In this document: one piece after another, positions 1-4,365 of the stretch
Layout of the letters: each line of letters starts with the position of its first letter
Position numbering within the stretch: the stretch's first letter is position 1
Source of the DNA: JANSXG01 sp965652425
GTDB lineage: Bacteria > Planctomycetota > Phycisphaerae > Phycisphaerales > UBA1924
Assembly: GCA_965652425.1 (NCBI GenBank)
Contig: CBFGVX010000112.1
Span: 1 to 6,825 of the forward strand
Direction of reading: 5' to 3'
Length of the DNA stretch: 6,825 bases
Program-made: the position numbers and the translations under genes
The notes under the pieces: model-generated
What the model saw: the letters and a program-made list of their open reading frames with translations, nothing else
Told to the model about the DNA's origin: nothing
Database searches by the model: none

Positions 1-12
1 TTTTTGCGGCGC

Positions 13-57
13 TGTGGGGGGGGTTGTGTTGTGGGGGGTTTGGGGGGGGGGGGGGGG
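13..57. repeat. G/T-only low-complexity tract with G runs of 8, 6 and 16
   Basis: All 45 bases here are G or T on the + strand. They include G8 at 16-23, G6 at 33-38 and an uninterrupted G16 at 42-57; a further G5 lies just outside at 62-66. Sequence of this kind can fold as a G-quadruplex, and a 16-base homopolymer is prone to slippage. The tract ends 73 bases before the first gene, so it could affect that gene's promoter. It lies at the very left edge of the window, and a sequencing or assembly artefact is a real alternative. No gene is called here: the open frame running through it would encode a run of glycines with no family resemblance. Confidence 0.75.
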
Positions 58-130
58 CCATGGGGGATTAGCATAGGAAGAATCGCAGCAGGAGCACATC
101 GCTCGCAACCCTGGTTCGAAGAGGCCCCAG

Positions 131-598
131 ATGAAGAAGAACGGTTGGATAGTGGTGACGCTGCTCTGCGTGGTGCTGGGCATCGGGCTCGTTGTTGCCC
201 GGCCGTACCTCTTTGCTGCGAGCCGGTGCGAGGGAACTGGTTTCACGCTTCCGCAGGACGCGCTGATCACGGTGCAGCACTACGAGAATGGTGAGATCGC
301 GCATGACTACGGTCTTCGGCTGGATGACCCGGATGTGACGGCAGAGGACTACGCTGCCGTCGCGGGCTATCTCGAAGCGGCGTATTGCGACGCGGTGCGA
401 CTCACTCTCGTGAGCCACGCACCGAGGATTCTCATTCAAGCTGATGGGGTACAGGTCAATATCCAGGACGATCTGGTGATCGTGTCCATTCGAACGGACG
501 CGAACAGCACATGGGAGCCGGGCGTAAGGCCTCGCACGGATGGCGACGATCGTATGGTGGACTGGCTTTTGAAACTCGCCCGACACGAGGTGGAGTGA
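131..598 (+). CDS. small membrane-anchored protein of unknown function
   Basis: This encodes 155 residues that I do not recognise as a known family. Seen directly: a short basic N-terminus (MKKN), then a hydrophobic segment at about residues 6-23, followed by a polar domain. This predicts a signal anchor or uncleaved signal peptide with the rest outside the cytoplasm. There is no lipobox: the first cysteine after the hydrophobic segment, C33, is preceded by Arg. The outer part has two cysteines, C33 and C86, which could form a disulfide, a strand-rich middle with many Asp and Glu, and a C-terminal amphipathic helix (about 140-155). The ATG start is supported by AGAGG at 120-124, six bases upstream. 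The gene ends just before a hairpin, 34 bp ahead of the HMG-CoA lyase, so it may or may not share that transcript. Nothing in it suggests a role in acyl-CoA metabolism. Confidence 0.8.
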   Translation: MKKNGWIVVTLLCVVLGIGLVVARPYLFAASRCEGTGFTLPQDALITVQHYENGEIAHDYGLRLDDPDVTAEDYAAVAGYLEAAYCDAVRLTLVSHAPRILIQADGVQVNIQDDLVIVSIRTDANSTWEPGVRPRTDGDDRMVDWLLKLARHEVE

Positions 599-624
599 CG
601 GGCGGGGTTTCGCCCGACTAGGAT
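595..624 (+). promoter_or_regulatory. candidate promoter directly upstream of HMG-CoA lyase
   Basis: TAGGAT at 619-624 matches a TANNNT-type -10 element, and GTGACG at 595-600 is a partial match to TTGACA, with an 18-base spacer. The -10 ends only 8 bases before the ATG at 633, so transcription would begin at or next to the start codon and give a leaderless or nearly leaderless message. The competing reading is that AGGA at 620-623 is simply a Shine-Dalgarno site with a 9-base spacer. Sequence alone does not separate these. Confidence 0.3.
599..616 (+). other. intergenic hairpin after the membrane protein gene
   Basis: CGGGCG (599-604) and CGCCCG (611-616) form a perfect 6-bp stem with a 6-base loop, starting immediately after the TGA at 596-598. 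No T run follows, so it is not a classical intrinsic terminator. It could stabilise the 3' end of the upstream message or reduce read-through into the lyase gene. It also falls in the spacer of the promoter candidate noted for that gene. Confidence 0.4.
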
Positions 625-632
625 GAACCCGT

Positions 633-1553
633 ATGACCACCGAGAAGCACATCCGGATTACCGATGTTTCGCCGCGGGATGGGCTGCAGAATGAGGCGGA
701 GCCGATTCCTTGCGCGGAGAAGGCGAAGCTGGTGCATCTGCTGTCGCACTGCGGTGTGGACGAGGTGGAGGTGTCGAGCTTTGTCAGCCCGAAGTGGGTG
801 CCTCAATTGGGAGATGCGGCGGAGGTGTTCGCGGCGGTGGCCGAGGAGAAGCCCGATGGGCTGGCGTACTCGGCGCTGGTGCCGAACGCGAAGGGGCTGG
901 AGCAGGCGATCGCGGTGAACGAGACGGCGGGGCGGCGGGTGATCGACAAGGTGAGCGTGTTCACGGCGGCGTCGGAGACCTTCTCGAAGAAGAACACGAA
1001 CGCGAGTATTGGTGAGACGATCGAGCGGTTCGCGGAACTTGTTGGCGAGGCGCGGGAGGACGGGTTCGCGCTGCGGGGGTACATCTCGTGCATCGTGGAG
1101 TGCCCGTTCGAGGGCGTGATCAAGCCCGAGGCGGTGGCGGAGGTGGCCCAGAAGCTGCTGGAGCTGGGGATTCTGGAGATCGATCTGGGCGATACGATCG
1201 GCAAGGGGAAACCGGAGACGATCGAGGCGGTGCTGGAAGCGGTGCAGAAGCGGGTTGAGACGGTGGACGGGGCGTGGATCACGCTGCACCTGCACGACAC
1301 CTTCGGGACGGCGGCGGACTGCGTGAAGCGGGCGCTCGAGATGGGCGTGACGAGCTTTGACGGGTCGGCGGCGGGGCTGGGGGGGTGTCCGTACGCGACC
1401 ACGAGCCGCGGCGAGCGTGCGCCGGGGAACATCTCGACGGATCTGCTGGTGCGGACGATCGAGGAGGCGGGGTACACGACGAAAGTGCGGCGGGATGCGC
1501 TCAAAGAGGCGTCGGAGTTTGCGGCGGGGCTGATCAGGGAGCGGGCCAAGTGA
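633..1553 (+). CDS. mvaB: hydroxymethylglutaryl-CoA lyase
   Basis: This enzyme cleaves HMG-CoA to acetyl-CoA and acetoacetate, the last step of leucine breakdown. The 306-residue protein is a complete TIM-barrel lyase of normal length. Diagnostic motifs by comparison with the human enzyme: SPRDGLQNE (R15, D16, Q19), EVSSFVSPKWVPQ (E46 matching human E72), AASETFSKKN, GDTIGKG, the metal-binding LHLHD (H219, H221) and AAGLGGCPY with the catalytic cysteine C252. The metal-ligand asparagine is N266, 14 residues after the cysteine; the human spacing is 9, so the active-site loop is about five residues longer. ATG 633 puts the RDGLQN motif at the family's usual distance from the N-terminus. The next gene starts within this stop codon. 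Glycine codons are mainly GGG, unlike the dehydrogenase downstream. A related DRE-TIM lyase such as citramalyl-like HMGL paralogues is possible, but the motif set favours HMG-CoA lyase strongly. Confidence 0.95.
   Translation: MTTEKHIRITDVSPRDGLQNEAEPIPCAEKAKLVHLLSHCGVDEVEVSSFVSPKWVPQLGDAAEVFAAVAEEKPDGLAYSALVPNAKGLEQAIAVNETAGRRVIDKVSVFTAASETFSKKNTNASIGETIERFAELVGEAREDGFALRGYISCIVECPFEGVIKPEAVAEVAQKLLELGILEIDLGDTIGKGKPETIEAVLEAVQKRVETVDGAWITLHLHDTFGTAADCVKRALEMGVTSFDGSAAGLGGCPYATTSRGERAPGNISTDLLVRTIEEAGYTTKVRRDALKEASEFAAGLIRERAK
1536..1541 (+). promoter_or_regulatory. ribosome binding site that fixes the GTG start at 1550
   Basis: AGGGAG lies 8 bases before GTG 1550, inside the 3' end of the lyase gene. 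It decides in favour of this start over the in-frame ATG at 1385, which would overlap the lyase by 169 bases and add residues unlike any crotonase N-terminus. Confidence 0.7.
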
Positions 1554-2314
1554 TTGAACTGATTGTTCGCGAGAGCGGCAGCGAGGGCGTGAAGCACGGC
1601 TTCGCGGAGGTGGTGCTGAACCGGCCTGAGAAGCGGAACGCGCTGACGCCGGGGATGCTCGATGAGTTCATCGAGCGCATCGAGGAAGCGGGTGCCGACG
1701 ATCGCGCGGGGGCGGTCCTGGTGCGGGGCGAGGGCAAGTCGTTCTGCGCGGGGTTCGATCTGACGCTGTGCAGGGAGAACTCCGATGCGCTGGGCGAGAT
1801 GCTGAGCGGGCTGTCGAAGGCGGTGCGGACGATGCGCCGTCTGGGCAAACCGGTGGTGGTCGCCGCGCACGGGCACGCGGTGGCGGGCGGGTGCGCGCTG
1901 CTGGGCGGGGGCGACTTGGTGATCGCGGATCGTGGGCTGAAGCTGGGGTACCCGGTGGTGAAGATGGGGATCTCGCCGGCGGTGTCGGCGCCGTTCGTGC
2001 GGCAATCACTGGCGAGTTCGCGCACGCGGGGACTGCTGCTGGAGCCGGAACTGATCGATGGGGACGCCGCGCGGGAGATGGGGCTGGTGCAGATGCTGGT
2101 GGATTTGCCGGAGGATGTGACGCCGCGGGGCCAGATCGAGGCGCAGAAGCTGGCGGGCAAGCCGCCCGAGGCGATGGCGGCGACGCGGAAGTGGCTGACG
2201 GAGATCGAGGGGCTGGACAAGGATGACCTGATCGACCGTGCGCTGAACGCGTCGCTGGAACTGGTCGGCTCGCCGGAGGAGCGCGAGCGGCTGGCGGCGA
2301 TCTGGGGCGGGTGA
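1550..2314 (+). CDS. divergent enoyl-CoA hydratase/isomerase (crotonase) lacking both canonical glutamates
   Basis: The product has 254 residues from a GTG start sharing GTGA with the lyase stop, a 4-bp overlap that implies translational coupling. Crotonase features are clear: LNRPEKRNAL near residue 23, the oxyanion-hole segment GKSFCAGFDL, GHAVAGGCALL, and KLGYPVVKMGISPA. Canonical hydratases carry two catalytic glutamates exactly 20 residues apart (rat Glu144 and Glu164). Here the aligned positions are Ala116 and Val136, with the spacing kept. The CoA-binding fold and oxyanion hole therefore look intact while the usual acid/base pair is gone. It could catalyse a different reaction, as other crotonases do with residues placed elsewhere, or act as a non-catalytic partner of the neighbouring crotonase, with which crotonase trimers or hexamers might mix. 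Substrate is unknown; the operon position beside HMG-CoA lyase hints at leucine or branched acyl-CoA metabolism. Confidence 0.9.
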   Translation: MIELIVRESGSEGVKHGFAEVVLNRPEKRNALTPGMLDEFIERIEEAGADDRAGAVLVRGEGKSFCAGFDLTLCRENSDALGEMLSGLSKAVRTMRRLGKPVVVAAHGHAVAGGCALLGGGDLVIADRGLKLGYPVVKMGISPAVSAPFVRQSLASSRTRGLLLEPELIDGDAAREMGLVQMLVDLPEDVTPRGQIEAQKLAGKPPEAMAATRKWLTEIEGLDKDDLIDRALNASLELVGSPEERERLAAIWGG

Positions 2315-2319
2315 GCGAG

Positions 2320-2325
2320 TAGAGT
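2320..2325 (+). promoter_or_regulatory. TANNNT element just before the second crotonase start
   Basis: TAGAGT ends 7 bases before ATG 2333, and no convincing Shine-Dalgarno site lies in the 18-base gap between the two crotonase genes. This is the same arrangement as TAGGAT before the lyase. It may be an internal -10 giving a leaderless message, or the gene may be translated by coupling from its upstream neighbour. No good -35 is visible, so confidence is low. Confidence 0.25.
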
Positions 2326-2332
2326 ACGCGGC

Positions 2333-3112
2333 ATGACCAAGACCACGGACACCGAACTGGCGATGCTGACGATCGATGGCGCGATCGCGACGCTGAAACT
2401 GAACCGGCCGGAGAAGCGCAACGCGCTCTCGCTGGATCTGCTCGCGGCTCTGCGCGAGAAGGTCGCGGAGCTCGCGGCGATGCCGGATGGCGAGCGGCCT
2501 TCGGTGCTGGTGCTGACCGGCGAGGGCAAGTCGTTCTGCGCGGGGATGGACCTGAAGGCGGTCCTGAAGGAACCGGGCGCGCCGCTGCGGCTCTTGCAGT
2601 CGATTGCGGAACTGACGATCGCGATCCGGGAGCTGCCGATGGTGGTGCTCGGACGCGTGAACGGCGCGGCGATCGGGGGCGGGTGCGGGCTGGTCGCGGT
2701 GTGCGATCTGGCGATCACGACGCCGGATGCGAAGCTGGGGTACCCGGAGGTGGATCTGGGTGTGTGCCCGGCGGTGGTCGCGCCGTGGCTGGTGGCGGCG
2801 GTCGGCGGGAGCAAAGCCCGGAAGATCCTGCTCTCGGGCGGGACCATGTCGGGCGTGCAGGCGCTGGAAATGGGGCTGGTGACGGAGATCGTGCCGGCGG
2901 CCGAACTGGATGCGCGGGTGGACGAGGTGGCGGCGGGGCTGGCGAAGGCCGGGCCTCACGCGCTGTCGCAGACCAAGAAACTGCTCAACGAGATCGATCA
3001 GGGCGGCGAGAAGCAGCGGCTGTATGAACTTGTTCGCAAGGGCGCACACATCTCGGCGGAGGTGATCGGGGGGGACGAAGCGCAGCACCGGCTGAGCGCG
3101 ATCTACGGCTGA
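2333..3112 (+). CDS. enoyl-CoA hydratase family protein, methylglutaconyl-CoA hydratase (LiuC)-like
   Basis: This is a 259-residue crotonase of normal length. Motifs: LNRPEKRNAL (about residues 23-32), GEGKSFCAGMDLK as the oxyanion-hole segment, GAAIGGGCGLVAVCD, and KLGYPEVDLGVCPAVVAP. The first canonical glutamate position is Gly119, while the second is kept as Glu139. Gly plus Glu together with a 'LG-x-x-PA' segment in place of the usual PG-x-GGT is the pattern I associate with bacterial LiuC-type methylglutaconyl-CoA hydratases, which act one step before HMG-CoA lyase. It is a visible paralogue of the preceding crotonase, sharing a 27-base identical stretch around the oxyanion-hole codons (1727-1753 and 2519-2545). 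It follows that gene by 18 bp, so the lyase and both crotonases probably form one transcription unit. Assignment to the crotonase family is secure; the exact substrate is inferred from motifs and context. Confidence 0.9.
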   Translation: MTKTTDTELAMLTIDGAIATLKLNRPEKRNALSLDLLAALREKVAELAAMPDGERPSVLVLTGEGKSFCAGMDLKAVLKEPGAPLRLLQSIAELTIAIRELPMVVLGRVNGAAIGGGCGLVAVCDLAITTPDAKLGYPEVDLGVCPAVVAPWLVAAVGGSKARKILLSGGTMSGVQALEMGLVTEIVPAAELDARVDEVAAGLAKAGPHALSQTKKLLNEIDQGGEKQRLYELVRKGAHISAEVIGGDEAQHRLSAIYG

Positions 3113-3206
3113 TCGGGGCGGACTTCGGCCAAGTTTGTGAACGCTAGCCAAGCGATGCCCGAGGCGTCGTGGCGGTGGTTGCTGCTCTGCGGAAACGCGT
3201 TTGGGC

Positions 3207-3215
3207 TGCTATACT
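3207..3215 (+). promoter_or_regulatory. extended -10 promoter for the third crotonase
   Basis: TGC followed by TATACT forms an extended -10 (TGnTATACT), with one mismatch to the TATAAT hexamer. The -35 region at about 3187-3192 is poor, which the extended -10 may offset. Transcription would start near 3222 and leave a leader of about 118 bases before ATG 3340. This makes the third crotonase a likely start of a new transcript separate from the lyase set. Confidence 0.5.
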
Positions 3216-3234
3216 TGCCGGTCTGGAGATCGCC

Positions 3235-3257
3235 GCCGACTTTGCATTTTTGTCGGC
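3235..3257 (+). other. leader hairpin upstream of the third crotonase
   Basis: GCCGAC (3235-3240) and GTCGGC (3252-3257) are perfect complements separated by an 11-base T-rich loop, followed by TTT and a C run. A second copy of GCCGAC at 3311-3316, about 20 bases before the ribosome site, could pair with the same GTCGGC. The two pairings exclude each other, the geometry expected of an attenuator or other leader switch. The stem is only 6 bp and there is no long T run, so this is a candidate only. Confidence 0.35.
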
Positions 3258-3329
3258 TTTCCCCCGATTGCGGCGGTCCGTTCTTATCAATTTGACCCGG
3301 CTGCCGCGTTGCCGACGGTGGTGGCTGAC

Positions 3330-3334
3330 AGGAG
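3330..3334 (+). promoter_or_regulatory. ribosome binding site that fixes the ATG start at 3340
   Basis: AGGAG stands 5 bases before ATG 3340. It selects this start over the longer open frame beginning with GTG at 3169. Confidence 0.75.
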
Positions 3335-3339
3335 AACCA

Positions 3340-4254
3340 ATGGGCGCTGCACTGCTGCCGTATGAAGTCGATTCCTCAGGTGTGATCACCATGAAACTGG
3401 CTCACGACGCGACGACCGTCGTTGTTCTGAGCCGCGCGTTGCTGGAGTCCATCGACGCGACCCTCGACGAGATATCGCAGAAAGTGCCAGACCCGGCCGG
3501 CTTCGTGCTGGCTTCGGGGAGCTCCCGGGTGTTCGTGGCCGGTGCGGATCTCAAGGAGATCTCCGGCCTGAATGATGAAGAACTCAAGGACTATCTGGCG
3601 TACGGCTCGAAGGTGTACAGCCGCATTTCCTCGCTGCCGTGCACGAGCGTGGCGGCGATCAACGGGGCCTGCCTTGGTGGTGGGTTGGAGATCGCGATGC
3701 ACTGCGACACGCTGATCGGTGCGAAGGGCGAGAAGCCGTTTGCGATCGGTCTTCCCGAGGCCGGGCTGGGTATTTGTCCGGGCTGGGGCGGGACGAACAT
3801 GCTCCCGGCCCGTATGGACTCGGAGAAAGCGGCACTGCTGACGGCGAAGGGGCAAACACTCACCAGCGTTGAGGCCCATCAGGAGGGCCTGCTGAGCGAG
3901 ATGGTCGAGCCGGGCAAGCTGATCGAGCGTGCGCGCGAGCTTGCCAAGAAGCCCAAGGTGGTCCCCATGTCGAACGCGGCGGTGACCCCCCGCTGCATCG
4001 CCAACGAGGATGTGAAGCCCCATGTGCGGGCGACGCTGAACTTCATCGGCAAGGATCTGCCGGACACCGAGGCGGCCCGTGCCGTCGTCGGGTGCATGGA
4101 GAAGGGTCTGGTGTCGGGCTGGAACGCCGCGCTCGAGATGGAGCGGGACGAGCTGACCCGCCTGCGCCACACCGATGAAGCCAGGAAGGCCATCGAGGCC
4201 TTCTTCGCGAAGACCGCCAAACCCAAACCTGTCTCGGCTGCATCGGGCGGCTGA
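3340..4254 (+). CDS. enoyl-CoA hydratase with FadB-like hydratase domain
   Basis: The 304-residue product begins at an ATG with a good AGGAG site. It has the crotonase oxyanion-hole segment VFVAGADLKEIS, then GACLGGGLEIAMHCD with Glu117, and GLPEAGLGICPGWGGT with Glu140. Both canonical glutamates are present, so it should hydrate trans-2-enoyl-CoA. The PGWGGT motif and the three-residue-longer loop between the glutamates resemble the hydratase half of multifunctional FadB/FadJ proteins. After the core (to about residue 200) comes a roughly 100-residue C-terminal part, including a helical segment with ERDELTRL and EARKAIEAFFAKT, which looks like the linker helices of those proteins. No 3-hydroxyacyl-CoA dehydrogenase domain follows, so it is a stand-alone version. 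It probably has its own promoter and sits 111 bp before the acyl-CoA dehydrogenase, the enzyme that would make its substrate. Confidence 0.92.
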   Translation: MGAALLPYEVDSSGVITMKLAHDATTVVVLSRALLESIDATLDEISQKVPDPAGFVLASGSSRVFVAGADLKEISGLNDEELKDYLAYGSKVYSRISSLPCTSVAAINGACLGGGLEIAMHCDTLIGAKGEKPFAIGLPEAGLGICPGWGGTNMLPARMDSEKAALLTAKGQTLTSVEAHQEGLLSEMVEPGKLIERARELAKKPKVVPMSNAAVTPRCIANEDVKPHVRATLNFIGKDLPDTEAARAVVGCMEKGLVSGWNAALEMERDELTRLRHTDEARKAIEAFFAKTAKPKPVSAASGG

Positions 4255-4279
4255 TCGGGATCGAACACGCCTCGTACCT

Positions 4280-4296
4280 GCGGCCCGGCTTGCCGC
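4280..4296 (+). other. weak hairpin between the third crotonase and acyl-CoA dehydrogenase
   Basis: GCGGC (4280-4284) and GCCGC (4292-4296) can form a 5-bp stem with a 7-base loop, 25 bases after the crotonase stop. There is no T run. It may be chance in such GC-rich DNA. The rest of the 111-bp gap holds TTGACA at 4307-4312 without a matching -10, and the ribosome site AGGAG at 4355-4359, so read-through from the third crotonase is quite possible. Confidence 0.2.
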
Positions 4297-4365
4297 TCGA
4301 ATCGGATTGACACCTTTACCCTCGGCCGGCCAGCGAGCCGTGCGAGTCTGCCCCAGGAGAACGCC

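Larger units (their letters stand above)
3113..3339. other. 227-bp intergenic leader region
   Basis: I see no gene here. The frame of the next gene is open back to a GTG at 3169, but that extension has no ribosome site or family support. The region holds the promoter and hairpin listed separately. GCCAAG occurs twice, 19 bases apart (3128-3133, 3147-3152), and could be a short direct-repeat binding site, but this is weak. Its A+T content is visibly higher than that of the flanking genes, especially around 3241-3295. Confidence 0.5.

Noticed and set aside
62..128. tRNA-like sequence, beginning GGGGGATTAGC and containing GGTTCGAA
   Set aside because: The D-stem halves do not pair, and CCTGG before TTCGAA is not followed by its complement. 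No acceptor closure is possible, so the resemblance is limited to two short motifs.
1385..1549. Longer first crotonase starting at ATG 1385
   Set aside because: It would overlap the lyase by 169 bases, and the added residues are unlike crotonases. GTG 1550 has AGGGAG upstream and gives a family-like N-terminus.
803..2005. Long minus-strand open frames opposite the lyase, crotonases and dehydrogenase
   Set aside because: They are frames left open by high GC and codon bias on the coding strand. Their translations are Arg-, Pro- and His-rich or Ser-rich with no family motifs and no ribosome sites.
3169..3339. 57-residue N-terminal extension of the third crotonase from GTG 3169
   Set aside because: It runs through the promoter and leader hairpin, has no ribosome site and matches no family. 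ATG 3340 has AGGAG at ideal spacing.
4307..4312. TTGACA as a promoter for the acyl-CoA dehydrogenase
   Set aside because: The -35 is perfect but the bases 16-18 positions downstream are GC-rich with no -10 resemblance, so it is not supported as a promoter.
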